Shown piece by piece: positions 27,171-36,730 of a DNA stretch of 64,000 bases. Position 1 is the stretch's first letter; every line of letters starts with the position of its first letter. Where the stretch lies: assembly GCF_000215085.1 (NCBI RefSeq), contig NC_015589.1, positions 372,001 through 436,000 on the forward strand, written 5' to 3'. The stretch is from Desulforamulus ruminis DSM 2154. Lineage in GTDB: Bacteria > Bacillota > Desulfotomaculia > Desulfotomaculales > Desulfotomaculaceae. Under the pieces are notes generated by a model. The model saw nothing but the letters and a program-made list of their open reading frames with translations. It ran no database searches and had not been told where the DNA came from. Made by a program: the position numbers and the translations under genes.

Positions 27171-28116
27171 TTAAAAAATAAAAGGAAAAGTAAATGTAAC
27201 AAAAGCTGCCCAAAATCCGTAGACCGGCAAATACTTAGTAACGGCATCTTGGATGGTTGAAGGCCCGGTTTTGTTTTGTAGAAAACGCATGTAGGAGAGC
27301 ATAATCCAAATTAGATTGGCCCAGATAAGTATATTTACTCCTAAAACAGCAAGTATGTTGGGCGTAATCCCAAAAGAAGAAAGCCTGAACACCATGGCTG
27401 ATAAAGCCACACTGTCAATGATAAGAGCAAGAATAATTAGGGCAAAATTTATATAATCAGAAATGTTCTTTTTCTGGTCTGTACCGCTTTCGGTAATGGA
27501 GAATATGGTGACGGCCAATACACTAAGGAGGATTCCGTTGAAGAATATGAGGAAATTGCGGTCCAAGAATGGATTTTTTCCCACCCAAATAACCGTTATA
27601 AGATAGGCCAACAATGGCCAGTACAAGGGGACTAAAAATTTTAGCGATATAGGGTGCAATATTTTTAGCAAGTTTAAGGTTCCTTGATACAAGGTATGTA
27701 GCCACAATCGCCAGGGCGGCAGCACTAAATAAAACGACATTTTCAAAATAGAATTCAGATATATCCATACCGACAAATCGAAATAAGTGCATGGTTAATG
27801 CTGTTAGCATCATTCCGCTGATTGCCATGCTGGCGTAAAGTATGCAAAATTCCCCTGGTGTTTATCCCGGCCAGCATTGCTAAAATGCCCATGGATAAGA
27901 AATCTTTCTGAAACAAAGAAGTTTTTTCTGTATTTGCCGTCTCCTTGAAATGCAATCGTTCATACCAAACGGCAAGAACCTGCGAGTCAGGGTTTTTTCC
28001 CCAGGCGTATGAGATTGACTTTTTAAACCCCTTCGGGTTTCTTTTCTATACATTCTCTCCAGTTCATGGGGGTTAGCAAGATTTTCAATAATTAGATTGC
28101 TAATGTCCATTGTCAT
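27171..28116 (-). pseudogene. Multi-pass membrane protein gene, frameshifted
   Basis: At least four overlapping frames on the minus strand together make one membrane protein: ENLANPHELERMYRKE, then FLSMGILAMLAGI, then FENVVLFSAAALAIVATYLV, then many hydrophobic helices ending FTFPFIF. The DUF4153-like pattern is a guess. Several indels break it, and its 3' end is cut by the MITE-like element. A 3' copy at 8905-9176 keeps the natural end. Confidence 0.8.
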
Positions 28117-28159
28117 ATTAAGTCCTACTTTCCTTCACAATGTTATTAATCAAAATTTA

Positions 28160-28381
28160 TTATCCTTGACTGTCTTCATCACTTTTATATTCTAAAATAT
28201 CTCCAGGCTGACATTCTAAAGCCTTACAAATTGCCTCTAGAGTTGATAATCGAATGGCTTTTGCCTTTCCATTTTTCAATATAGAAAGGTTAGCCATGGT
28301 TATTCCAACCCTCTCCGAAAGTTCTGTTACGCTCATTTTTCTTTTAGCCAGCATCACGTCAATATTGATTATAATCGCCAT
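28160..28381 (-). CDS. Small XRE-family HTH regulator
   Basis: 73 residues forming a single Cro/CI-type helix-turn-helix (LSERVGITMANLSILKNGKAKAI, then LEAICKALECQPGDIL), similar to YozG-type regulators. Start 28381 has GAGGTGAA directly upstream. It follows the DUF2975 gene by 10 bases. XRE/DUF2975 pairs are common in Firmicutes and probably regulate their own membrane protein. Confidence 0.88.
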   Translation of the reverse strand: MAIIINIDVMLAKRKMSVTELSERVGITMANLSILKNGKAKAIRLSTLEAICKALECQPGDILEYKSDEDSQG

Positions 28382-28391
28382 GTTATTCACC

Positions 28392-28865
28392 TCAAACCGT
28401 TAAATCATTTTCTGATTTTATGTCTATGGCATTTTTTAAAAGCTTTTGAAGAACAGCAGCAAAGACTGCAACCACCATGGAAGCAAAGATAGGGACCATT
28501 CCGATTATGATGAGACCTGGGGCATCGTCTTTCTCTGCTACAAGATAAACAAATGGCATCATTACCACATACAAGCTGCTGATTATGATTGCACAGTATT
28601 TTATATTCTTTAAAGCCTTTACAGATAATTCCGAGAAAGCTTTGTTCTTGTCGATATAGCTTAAAAGTTTAAAAGCTTGATACAGAGCAAAGTAAAAAGG
28701 TATTGCCGTTGCATAGATACCGATTAAAGTGGGATATAGCATATGGGTATGATCCGGATTTACCGGATGATTAGCTAACCAAGGCAATCCAAATAGGCAC
28801 AAGGCAAGAACCGGAATTCCGATAAGAAAAACAACTGCCTTTAAAAAAAGTGTTTCTCGTTTCAT
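28392..28865 (-). CDS. DUF2975 membrane protein
   Basis: About 157 residues with four predicted membrane helices (near 8-28, 45-65, 90-110, 120-142). The family blocks match DUF2975, of unknown function. Start 28865 has GAGGTG upstream. The XRE gene lies downstream in the same operon, and the decayed membrane-protein gene may once have been the third gene. Confidence 0.8.
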   Translation of the reverse strand: MKRETLFLKAVVFLIGIPVLALCLFGLPWLANHPVNPDHTHMLYPTLIGIYATAIPFYFALYQAFKLLSYIDKNKAFSELSVKALKNIKYCAIIISSLYVVMMPFVYLVAEKDDAPGLIIIGMVPIFASMVVAVFAAVLQKLLKNAIDIKSENDLTV

Positions 28866-28982
28866 AAAAAGCACCTCACTTATTTATTGTAATTTGATAT
28901 TAGCACATATTTTTATCGTTTTGCAATAAAATATTATTGATTTTAATTATTTTATTATTGTTAATTCCTTCTGGATTTAGAC

Positions 28983-29027
28983 AAAGATAAAAAGCATTCT
29001 TCATTGCAAAGAATGCTTTTTATCTTT
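28983..29027. terminator. Bidirectional hairpin
   Basis: AAAGATAAAAAGCATTCT and its exact complement form an 18-base-pair stem with a 9-base loop, downstream of the XRE-cupin gene and upstream of the DUF2975 operon. Confidence 0.75.
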
Positions 29028-29145
29028 AACCTATTCAATTGAGATTTTGGGTTATTAGGCCAGACAAAAAAGCCAGCTCGCACATTGAGTCGGTTTCTAT
29101 ATCAATGCTTCGCATTATTTTGCTAATGTGCCATCAGTTCCCATT

Positions 29146-29718
29146 TTAAAGATGATTATAAGAAATGACAAAGTGCAGAATGGTTAAAGCAGAGGAGGGA
29201 TTGGCATACTTATGAGGCCGATCCCCTTTAAAACGAATGGAATCGCACTCTTCTAAGTGATAGGTATTGACGTCCACTTCCACAGTCAGTTGACCGGACA
29301 TAACCGTAACGAACTCCACCACTCCCGGCCGGTGTGCCTCCGAAAGATATTCTCCACGGGGTTGCAGGTATCCCCGGTAAAGCTCCATCAAGCCGTGGGA
29401 GTAAAACAAAGGCTCCGCCACAAGCACGTCGTTTGAACTGGTCAGTTTCAGTCCATCCTTTTTCCGGGCAATGGAGACATCCGACTGGATGGATAACAGC
29501 GCGGTGATCGGGATGTTTAGCCCATTGGCAATTTTCCATATGACGGACAATGTGGGATTGGCTTCTCCCCGTTCGATCTTAATTAGAGTTAATTTGCTGA
29601 CCCCGATTTGTTTGGCCAGAGCCTCCACGCTGATTTCTCTGCTTACACGAAATTGCCGCAGGTTTGCGCCGATTCGTTTCCCCACATCTCCTTCTGCCCA
29701 AGGCTTTTCAGTGTTCAT
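29146..29718 (-). CDS. XRE-family regulator with C-terminal cupin domain
   Basis: 190 residues. HTH at about 14-66 (LAKQIGVSKLTLIKIERGEANP) and a cupin fold at about 110-185 (LQPRGEYLSEAHRPGVVEFVTV, QLTVEVD, DSIRFKGDRPHKYAN). This architecture typically senses a small ligand with the cupin. It is divergent from azlCD and may control it; an inverted repeat lies between them. AAGGAGG precedes the ATG. Confidence 0.93.
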   Translation of the reverse strand: MNTEKPWAEGDVGKRIGANLRQFRVSREISVEALAKQIGVSKLTLIKIERGEANPTLSVIWKIANGLNIPITALLSIQSDVSIARKKDGLKLTSSNDVLVAEPLFYSHGLMELYRGYLQPRGEYLSEAHRPGVVEFVTVMSGQLTVEVDVNTYHLEECDSIRFKGDRPHKYANPSSALTILHFVISYNHL

Positions 29719-29757
29719 TTTTCCTCCTTAAATTTAAAGGCCTCTTTTTTGTATGGC

Positions 29758-29798
29758 TGGTATATTATAATAAACAATAAGTTAATTTTATTATACCA
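29758..29798. promoter_or_regulatory. Inverted repeat between the XRE-cupin gene and azlC
   Basis: TGGTATA, AT-rich spacer, TTTATTATACCA: complementary ends of about 7-12 bases around an AT-rich centre. A likely operator of the divergent pair. Confidence 0.45.
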
Positions 29799-29902
29799 CT
29801 CCGGCAGTGGTTTTACAGCAGCGGATTGGTTTTTGCTTTTTAGCAGGAGAGGTATGGTTTATTTAGGTGATTCCTGTTTGCAGCATAAAATAAGGAGTTG
29901 TG

Positions 29903-30598
29903 ATGATGGTGGCTGGGAAAAGAGAGGCGATAAAAACCGGTTTTATGGAAGCGCTGCCGCTGGCAGTGGCCATTGCGGCATATGGATTATCCTATGGCGT
30001 ACTGGCAATGCAAGCTCATTTTAGCATGATGAGTTGTGTGGCAATGTCCCTGCTGGTGTTTTCCGGGTCGGTACAAATGGTCGCTGTGGCAATGTTGACG
30101 GCGGGCGCAAGTCTGGCCAGCGTGCTGGTGACCTCGGTTTTGTTAAATCTCCGGAATTTGTTATACGGAGCGGCTCTGGCCGAGGGGATTGCCCCTGCAA
30201 AGAAGTGGAGATGGTTGCTGTCCTTCGGTGTGTCGGATGAACCTTTTGTTTTAGGGAGTTCAAGATTTAAAAAATATGGACCGGACCCTCTTTATTTCGG
30301 AGCCGTTACGGGTACGTTCTACATTGCCTGGGCCTTATCTTCGCTGGTTGGATCGTTAATTGGCAATCAGGTTGATCCGCAAAAATGGGGGTTAGATTTA
30401 GCCTTTCCGGTTACTTTTGCCGCCCTTCTGGTCCCTGGCCTTAAGGAAAAACCGGTCATTGCAACGGCGCTGGCGGCCGTGATGATAGCGATGGGAGTGG
30501 AATATTTCATGCCGGGGAATGAATTTACCATCATTATTACCGGTGTCTTCGCACCGCTGGTAGGTCTTTATTTAAGGAGGAAGCCCCAAAATGCTTAA
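29903..30598 (+). CDS. azlC: AzlC, branched-chain amino acid exporter large subunit
   Basis: About 231 residues with several membrane helices. Family blocks: GFMEALPLAVAIAAYGLSYG, then FSGSVQMVAVAML and NLRNLLYGAAL, all typical of AzlC/YgaZ. With AzlD it exports branched-chain amino acids or their analogues. TAAGGAGT gives the ribosome binding site. The next gene overlaps by eight bases. Confidence 0.93.
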   Translation: MMVAGKREAIKTGFMEALPLAVAIAAYGLSYGVLAMQAHFSMMSCVAMSLLVFSGSVQMVAVAMLTAGASLASVLVTSVLLNLRNLLYGAALAEGIAPAKKWRWLLSFGVSDEPFVLGSSRFKKYGPDPLYFGAVTGTFYIAWALSSLVGSLIGNQVDPQKWGLDLAFPVTFAALLVPGLKEKPVIATALAAVMIAMGVEYFMPGNEFTIIITGVFAPLVGLYLRRKPQNA

Positions 30599-30908
30599 CC
30601 ATTGGCTGCTCATCGGCTTACTTTCCATTTCTACTTACCTGTCCCGCATTCTTGGTGTGGAAATTATGGCGGGACGGGAGATAAGTCCGTCCTTACGTTT
30701 ATATTTTAATTATGTGCCGGTTGCCATTATAGCGGCACTGATCATCAAACAAATCTTAGTTCCCGTGAATGGGCAACTGGTGATTTCACTTCCGGTTTTG
30801 ATCGGCTGTCTGTCCACAGCCATGGCCATAAAGATAGTGAAAATGTTTCTTCCCTCGATTATCATTGGAGGAATGGCTGGTTTGTTCGTCCGGTATCTTT
30901 TAGGTTGA
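30591..30908 (+). CDS. azlD: AzlD, branched-chain amino acid exporter small subunit
   Basis: 105 residues, about four membrane helices. The pattern STYLSRILGVEIM and FNYVPVAIIAALI is typical of AzlD/YgaH. Starts inside the end of azlC, the usual gene pair. No terminator was recognised within 60 bases downstream. Confidence 0.9.
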   Translation: MLNHWLLIGLLSISTYLSRILGVEIMAGREISPSLRLYFNYVPVAIIAALIIKQILVPVNGQLVISLPVLIGCLSTAMAIKIVKMFLPSIIIGGMAGLFVRYLLG

Positions 30909-31100
30909 GTGGAAAAATAAAGGGTCCGATTAGTGATGTAGGAGAGTGATCTGTTCAACTGCCCCTTTTTAAGATGGAGCAAAAGAAGTTTAGACAGCTT
31001 GCTTTCTCTCCAAAGAACTATCCACAATAATCAATTTATGGCAAAATAGGTTAAAGAGGATAACGCTGATCCTTTGGATCTTCTGAGGGGGTGAAAGTAA

Positions 31101-31763
31101 ATGAAAAAGAGAATGATTGGCGGGTTATTCTTTTCGCTAATGATTTTCGGTATATTATTCTCTTTTGAGTTATCAAACGGTTTTTGCCTGGGGGATTATC
31201 TGCTGAATAAATTGGGGTTAAAGGCTTGGTCTAATGATGAAGAGAGATTGGGCTTGCGTTATACCTTTTTCTATGGTCTGGCTTTTGTCATCATAGGGTG
31301 GAGAGGAGCCGAAAAGTATTTAAGGGATAGTCGCCTGATCGAATTCATTAAAAAAAGACCCTTCATTTTTTTCCTTGCACTTATTTTATTCGTTGTTCCT
31401 GCCGTCCTGGAAGTTTCTAAAGATACATATTATTGGTTTCAAGATGATCTAAAAGCAATCGAGTATCATTCAAAAGAGAGCATTTGCCATATCGATACAG
31501 AAGGGGAGAGAAAAAAGATATCGGGAACGATCAGCCTAACCAATCATAGCAAGGAAGTGCAGGAAGTCGCTCTGAAACTGGTAGATAAGGAATACTTTCC
31601 GGAGGATATCATTTTAAAAGATGATCAAGGCCATAGTACCTATAGACTGCTGCCAGGCCAAAAGGATAATTTAAGTTTTAACTTCTATATTGATAAAGGG
31701 AAAACAGCCTTTGACGGTGCAAGTATAACAGGGCCGGAAATCCGGTTTATTAAAAAGAGCTAA
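31101..31763 (+). CDS. Membrane protein of unknown function
   Basis: 220 residues. A signal-like first helix (near 6-25), further helices near 52-67 and 88-108, then an external domain of about 110 residues with strands (KKISGTISLTNHSKEVQEVALKLVD) resembling a beta-sandwich. No family recognised. GAGGGGGTGAAAG precedes the ATG. It stands alone. Confidence 0.7.
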   Translation: MKKRMIGGLFFSLMIFGILFSFELSNGFCLGDYLLNKLGLKAWSNDEERLGLRYTFFYGLAFVIIGWRGAEKYLRDSRLIEFIKKRPFIFFLALILFVVPAVLEVSKDTYYWFQDDLKAIEYHSKESICHIDTEGERKKISGTISLTNHSKEVQEVALKLVDKEYFPEDIILKDDQGHSTYRLLPGQKDNLSFNFYIDKGKTAFDGASITGPEIRFIKKS

Positions 31764-31856
31764 TTTTCCTCCCTAGTTAACCGGTTTTATAAACGAGGAT
31801 CAATATGAAATCACGTGGTGGATAAATATAACTGGAAGAATATTTGAGAAATACAT

Positions 31857-31911
31857 CAAAGTAAAGCCTAACCCCTCGGAAGCAAGGGAACCGTCCTCTT
31901 GCTTTTACTTT
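31857..31911 (+). repeat. Hairpin repeat, orphan
   Basis: AAGCAAGGGAACCGTCC and CTCTTGCTT form a stem, with AAGTAAA and TTTACTT outside. Similar G-rich strings occur near 25119 and 26857. The rest of 31764-32103 holds no gene. Confidence 0.4.
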
Positions 31912-32103
31912 GTCTGTAAAAAGAATTCAAGCATGTTGGCTATAGGCCTTTGGACCTTTGGAGCGAATAATGCTTCGTAAAAATAGTCTGTTGGCTAATT
32001 ACTTCACCTTTGGCGCATTTTAGTATATCATTTACTAAAAAGTTTAAAACAACCGTTTGGGCCTAACGGCCTTCATCATCGAATTCGTCTCAGGGGAATG
32101 ATA

Positions 32104-32907
32104 ATGGGAACTTGTAAAATATATTGGGAGTTCTCCCGCAAATCTTTTCAGCGGGCGGCGGCCTACCGTTTTGACGCCTGGACAAGAATCATCGGCAATA
32201 TTATGTTTCTCTTCATGTGGGGATTTATTTGGTACGGGCTGTACCATGGCAAAGAATCGGTGGAAGGCGTTTCTTTTCAGGCCATGCTCAGCTATATCCT
32301 GGTCAGTCAAGCCCTCCAGGGGCTCCATGGCGCAGGCACCTCATTATGGGAAATTCAGGAGCGGGTGCGCTCCGGCGATATTGCCATGGAAATGCTGCGC
32401 CCCTATGATTACCCTACCCGCATGTTGTTTGCGGATTTCGGCAGCATTGCCTTTTATGCCCTCACCGCCATTGTACCCCTGTACACCGTGCTTTTTCTGG
32501 TTTTAAAACCGGAGGTACCTACGTCCTTCAGTCAATGGGGCTTGTTTGCGGTCTCGGTGGTTCTGGGTTTTTTCATTCGCTACTGCATTGAACTTACCTT
32601 TGGTTTGTTTACCTTTTGGTTGGTGGAAACCGGGGGAGTGGAGGATATTTTTTATTTTTCCATTTCACTTTTTTCCGGCTCGGTGGTGCCCCTTTGGTTT
32701 TTCCCCGGCTGGTTGGAGCAAGTGGCCCGTTACCTGCCCTTTCAAGGGATCTTTTTTGTGCCTAATTCCATTTTTGTGGGACAATTAACCGGACAGGCCA
32801 TATTAAACGCCTTGCTTAGCCAGGTAATTTGGCTGCTGATATGCTATGCAATTTTACGCTTTGTCTGGGCCAAGGCCTCTATGAAGATTGTCATTCAAGG
32901 AGGGTAG
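32104..32907 (+). CDS. ABC-2-type transporter permease 1
   Basis: About 267 residues with six predicted membrane helices. The N-terminal FDAWTRIIGNIMFLFMW and the SGDIAMEMLRPYDYP segment match the ABC2_membrane_6/DUF990 permease family. It is the first gene of a three-gene exporter operon, four bases before the second permease. ATG 32104 fits the AGGGGA ribosome binding site better than 32098. Substrate unknown. Confidence 0.88.
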   Translation: MGTCKIYWEFSRKSFQRAAAYRFDAWTRIIGNIMFLFMWGFIWYGLYHGKESVEGVSFQAMLSYILVSQALQGLHGAGTSLWEIQERVRSGDIAMEMLRPYDYPTRMLFADFGSIAFYALTAIVPLYTVLFLVLKPEVPTSFSQWGLFAVSVVLGFFIRYCIELTFGLFTFWLVETGGVEDIFYFSISLFSGSVVPLWFFPGWLEQVARYLPFQGIFFVPNSIFVGQLTGQAILNALLSQVIWLLICYAILRFVWAKASMKIVIQGG

Positions 32908-32910
32908 TTC

Positions 32911-33723
32911 ATGGTACATTCCTGGCTGCGGGGAATACATATGTATTTTTATATGGTGAGCGCCAGCATCCGGGCTCAACTGCAATACCGCTATGCCTTT
33001 GTCATGAACATCCTGGGCTGGGCCATGACTTACGCGGGGACTGCCGTTACCATGTGGGTTTTGCTCTATTCCTTTGGCGCACTGGAAGGGTGGACCTTCT
33101 GGCAGTTAATCTTTTTATTTGCCCTGGCGGTGTTATCCTGGGGAGTGTGCATGATTTTTTTCTTTCACTTTCGAAGTTTGGACCAATATATTGTAAACGG
33201 CACCTTTGACCGGTTTTTGGTACGGCCCATCCATCCCTTTTTTCATTTTATGGCCATGAAATTTGATGTGGGTGCCTTTGGTCAGTTTTTGTTCAGCATC
33301 ATTGCGGTAGCCATGGCCTACATGAACCTTCAACTGCACTGGCAAGCCTGGCAGTGGCTTGTTTTCCTTGGGGCGGTGGCTGGGGGAACCCTTATCCAGG
33401 GCGGCCTACTGGTAGCCATATCCGCCGTGGCCTTTTGGACTACACGCTCGGAGCGCCTTTACTGGGTGCTTATGTGGCCTGCTAAAAGCCTGATGAACTA
33501 CCCTCTATCCATTTACCCCCGGGTGGTGCAGATATTGGTTACCTTTGTGCTGCCCTTTGCCTTTGTCAATTATCTTCCGGCCTTGCTTTTATTGGGCAAG
33601 TCCAGTGAAAACTATCAACCCTTTTGGGGCTTCCTAAGCCCCTTGGTGGGGATCATTTTCTTTTGGTTATGTTTTCGTCTTTGGATGCTGGGGTTAAACC
33701 GGTATAAGAGCGCGGGTTCATAA
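32911..33723 (+). CDS. ABC-2-type transporter permease 2
   Basis: 270 residues, six predicted membrane helices. SASIRAQLQYRYAFVMNIL at the N-terminus and FDRFLVRPIHPFFHFMA match the same permease family as its neighbour. GGAGGGTAG precedes the ATG. The two permeases probably form a heterodimer with the ATPase encoded 14 bases downstream. Confidence 0.88.
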   Translation: MVHSWLRGIHMYFYMVSASIRAQLQYRYAFVMNILGWAMTYAGTAVTMWVLLYSFGALEGWTFWQLIFLFALAVLSWGVCMIFFFHFRSLDQYIVNGTFDRFLVRPIHPFFHFMAMKFDVGAFGQFLFSIIAVAMAYMNLQLHWQAWQWLVFLGAVAGGTLIQGGLLVAISAVAFWTTRSERLYWVLMWPAKSLMNYPLSIYPRVVQILVTFVLPFAFVNYLPALLLLGKSSENYQPFWGFLSPLVGIIFFWLCFRLWMLGLNRYKSAGS

Positions 33724-33737
33724 AGCGGGAGGCAGCT

Positions 33738-34736
33738 ATGAGCATAATTGAAGTTAACCATCTTTATAAACAGTATCAAATTGCTAAACGGCAAGAGGGT
33801 TTGGGAGGGGCCCTGCGGAGTCTTTTCCATCGGGAATATACCACTAAAATGGCGGTGCAGGACATTTCCTTTGCAGTGAAGCAAGGAGAAGTGGTAGGCT
33901 ACGTTGGTCCCAACGGGGCGGGCAAATCCACCACCATTAAGATGCTTACGGGCATTCTGGTGCCTACCTCCGGCGATATCCGGGTGAATGGCGTGATTCC
34001 CTTTAAGGAACGGCAGAAAAACGCCCGGCAAATCGGGGTGGTCTTTGGCCAGCGGACACAGCTTTGGTGGGACCTGCCCACCATCGAATCCTTTGAACTG
34101 TTAAAGCAGGTGTTCCAAATTTCCGATCAACGTTACCGGCAAAACATGACTACCTTTTCCGACATCCTGGGTCTGGGAGAGTTCCTGCACACCCCTGTGC
34201 GCCAACTGTCCCTGGGCCAACGGATGAGGGCGGACATTGCCGCCTCCCTGCTGCACGACCCGGTAATTCTTTTTCTGGATGAGCCCACCATCGGCTTGGA
34301 TGTGGTGGCGAAGGAGCGAATGCGGACCATTATCAAGGAAATTAACCGGGAGCGGGGCGTTACCGTGATCCTGACCACCCATGACATGTCCGATATTGAA
34401 AAACTATGTAAGCGGATGATTTTAATTGATAACGGGCGGGTGATCTATGACGGGGAGCTGTCCAAGATTAAAGAGAGGTTCGGCAAAGACCGGGTTTTAA
34501 TCGTTGATCTGGAAGGAGAGAACTCCGGTTTTGTCATAGCTGGAACGGAAGTAATAAAACAAGAAGGGAACCGCAAGTGGTTGCGGTTTAATCGGGATGA
34601 GGTGACCGCCTCCCAATTAATCCATCAGATTTCCCAGAAGTATGAGATTAAGGATTTAACCATCAAAGACCCGGAGATTGATGTGATTATTCGGCACATC
34701 TATGAAAAGGGTATTGGCAGTCAGGCGGGTGCCTAA
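33738..34736 (+). CDS. ABC-2-type transporter ATP-binding protein
   Basis: 332 residues. Walker A GPNGAGKST (near 56-64), signature LSLGQRMR, Walker B ILFLDEPTIGLD and the switch His in LTTHD. A C-terminal extension of about 100 residues, typical of drug- or polysaccharide-type ABC-2 ATPases, follows. Completes an exporter with the two preceding permeases. No peptidase or resistance gene nearby identifies the substrate. Confidence 0.92.
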   Translation: MSIIEVNHLYKQYQIAKRQEGLGGALRSLFHREYTTKMAVQDISFAVKQGEVVGYVGPNGAGKSTTIKMLTGILVPTSGDIRVNGVIPFKERQKNARQIGVVFGQRTQLWWDLPTIESFELLKQVFQISDQRYRQNMTTFSDILGLGEFLHTPVRQLSLGQRMRADIAASLLHDPVILFLDEPTIGLDVVAKERMRTIIKEINRERGVTVILTTHDMSDIEKLCKRMILIDNGRVIYDGELSKIKERFGKDRVLIVDLEGENSGFVIAGTEVIKQEGNRKWLRFNRDEVTASQLIHQISQKYEIKDLTIKDPEIDVIIRHIYEKGIGSQAGA

Positions 34737-34773
34737 TATCCAACAAAATTTATTGATCCAAACAGGACTGACA

Positions 34774-35682
34774 TTACATAAGTTTCTCAAAAAAATAACC
34801 GGCAGAGAAGAAAATACTATAAATCAATGATAAGCGGGCGGTTCCGGCGAGGGTGGCATTTAGGGGCCGCCCCTTTTTTGTCCGGATATCATGAATGAGC
34901 GGCAGTACAAAGGGTAAGGACAACCAGGCACAGAGGATGCGGGCGGAGGCAATACCTTGCTGCCACATGACTAGAGGCACGGCAAAGGAGGCCGCCAGTA
35001 AGAGGTAGAATTCCAGCCGGGCGCCGGTTGGACCCAGGCGAACGGCCAGGGTTTTTTTACCGGTTTTTTTATCCTGGGGTAAATCACGGTAATTGTTAAC
35101 TACCAAAATGGCTGTGATTAAAAATCCCACCGGGAGGGATGCCCACCAGGCAGCGGGGCTGACATTTCCGGCTTGAACGTAATACGTGCCGCAGACTGCC
35201 ACCGGGCCAAAGAAGATAAAGACAAACAATTCTCCTAACCCATGGTAGCCCAGAGGAAAAGGCCCGCCGGTGTAGGCGACGGCCGAGACAATGGCGGCGA
35301 TCCCCAGAGCCAGGATGACCCAGCCGCCGACCCAGGTAAGATATATTCCCAGGATAAAGGCAAGAACAAACACCACGCCCATGCCGGACATGACCTGGCG
35401 GGGGGTTAAGAGTCCCGCCTGAGTCACCCGCAGGGGGCCGGTTCTTTCCTCTGTATCCTTCCCCTTTTTAAAATCAAAGACATCGTTGGCCAGGTTGGAT
35501 CCGATCTGCAGGAGCAGTGATACCAGCAGGGCGGCTAAGGCCGGCAGGAAAGCGAAAACAGAGTCGCCAACAGCCAGGGAGGTGCCGACCACCACCGGTC
35601 CCATGGCCGCAGGCAGGGTTTTGGGGCGGATGGCCAGCATCCAGATCTTAAAAGGGTGTGGCTTTTCTATGGGTTGTGACAT
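34774..35682 (-). CDS. menA: 1,4-dihydroxy-2-naphthoate polyprenyltransferase
   Basis: 302 residues, about eight membrane helices. The prenyl-diphosphate-binding motif NLANDVFDF (near 65-73) and the block AYTGGPFPLGYHGLGE match MenA, which attaches the isoprenoid tail in menaquinone synthesis. Menaquinone is the expected acceptor of the formate dehydrogenase encoded at 51-56 kb. AAGGAGATAATT precedes the ATG. Other men genes are not in this window. Confidence 0.93.
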   Translation of the reverse strand: MSQPIEKPHPFKIWMLAIRPKTLPAAMGPVVVGTSLAVGDSVFAFLPALAALLVSLLLQIGSNLANDVFDFKKGKDTEERTGPLRVTQAGLLTPRQVMSGMGVVFVLAFILGIYLTWVGGWVILALGIAAIVSAVAYTGGPFPLGYHGLGELFVFIFFGPVAVCGTYYVQAGNVSPAAWWASLPVGFLITAILVVNNYRDLPQDKKTGKKTLAVRLGPTGARLEFYLLLAASFAVPLVMWQQGIASARILCAWLSLPFVLPLIHDIRTKKGRPLNATLAGTARLSLIYSIFFSAGYFFEKLM

Positions 35683-35814
35683 TTAAAATTATCTCCTTAA
35701 AAATAGTCTTGTCCTATTAAATTTGTTTTTGGATAGGCTTTTTCCTTCACCATAGAAGTAAATAAATCTCAAGCCGGGATTATCAAAATACAGAATTACT
35801 TATGTCGAAACATT

Positions 35815-35845
35815 TTACCAACTAGAAACATCGGCTAGTGGTAAC
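35815..35845. promoter_or_regulatory. Inverted repeat between menA and the response regulator
   Basis: TTACCAACTAG, 9 bases, CTAGTGGTAA: a near-perfect inverted repeat of 10-11 bases in the gap between divergent genes. It may be an operator or a hairpin. Elsewhere in 35683-36010 only a TATAAT at 35885-35890 stands out as a possible -10 of the response regulator operon. Confidence 0.5.
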
Positions 35846-36010
35846 CATTATCTGGATGATGGGTTTACCTGCCTGCCGGGTGTTATAATGAAGGGACAGC
35901 GATTAACCGAACAAAATGCCTGGTCCGGCAACACTAGGCTGAATGAATGACCAGAACCCTGAAGGACGGATGATTATAGGGTTAATGGATATAAAGGAGT
36001 CCGGTAAAGT

Positions 36011-36730
36011 ATGGGAAAGAACCAATTAATTCAACCGGAAGGGACGAGACCTCTGGTGCTTCTGGTAGACGACGAGACCGATTTGGTAACCGGCCTTAGC
36101 AACACCTTGACCGAGGCCGGTTTTAGGGTGGTCTCTGCCGGGGATGGCGGGGAGGCTCTGGCTGTATTTAGAAAAGCCCTGCCGGATCTGGTGATTTTGG
36201 ATTTGATGCTTCCCGTTAAAGACGGGCTGGAGGTCTGCGGCGAGCTGCGCAAAATTTCCGATGTGCCGATCATCATGCTGACGGCCCGGGATGACAGCAT
36301 TGACAAAATTTTAGGGCTGGAGTTTGGGGCTGATGACTATGTAACAAAGCCCTTTAACAGCCGGGAACTGGTAGCCCGTATCCGGTCCATACTGCGCCGA
36401 ACCCGGCGGCAGTACCAGGGTTCCACTTTAACCGTAGGAAAGGGCCGGGTTTGCATTCATTTAAACGAACAAGTTGTTATGGTAGAGGGACGGCAGGCCA
36501 CCCTAACCCCCACCGAACTTGCTCTGCTGATTCATTTTGCCCGCCATCCGGGACAGGTATTTTCACGGATGGCCCTGCTGGAAACCGTCTGGGGTTACGA
36601 TTTTCCGGGAGACCTGCGCACCGTGGATGTGCATGTGCGCAGACTGCGCCGCAAAATAGAGGCGGACCCTGCCAATCCCACAATTATTTTAACAAGGTTT
36701 GGTGTAGGCTATGTTTTGGCTCAGGGATAG
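36011..36730 (+). CDS. OmpR-family response regulator
   Basis: 239 residues. The receiver domain carries the acidic pair DDE, phospho-acceptor D in LVILDLMLP and the conserved K in VTKPF; the C-terminal winged helix is OmpR/PhoB type (LLETVWGYDFPGDLRTVDVH, then IETDP-like end). It acts on target promoters as a dimer once phosphorylated by the downstream histidine kinase. AAAGGAGT precedes the start. Confidence 0.95.
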   Translation: MGKNQLIQPEGTRPLVLLVDDETDLVTGLSNTLTEAGFRVVSAGDGGEALAVFRKALPDLVILDLMLPVKDGLEVCGELRKISDVPIIMLTARDDSIDKILGLEFGADDYVTKPFNSRELVARIRSILRRTRRQYQGSTLTVGKGRVCIHLNEQVVMVEGRQATLTPTELALLIHFARHPGQVFSRMALLETVWGYDFPGDLRTVDVHVRRLRRKIEADPANPTIILTRFGVGYVLAQG

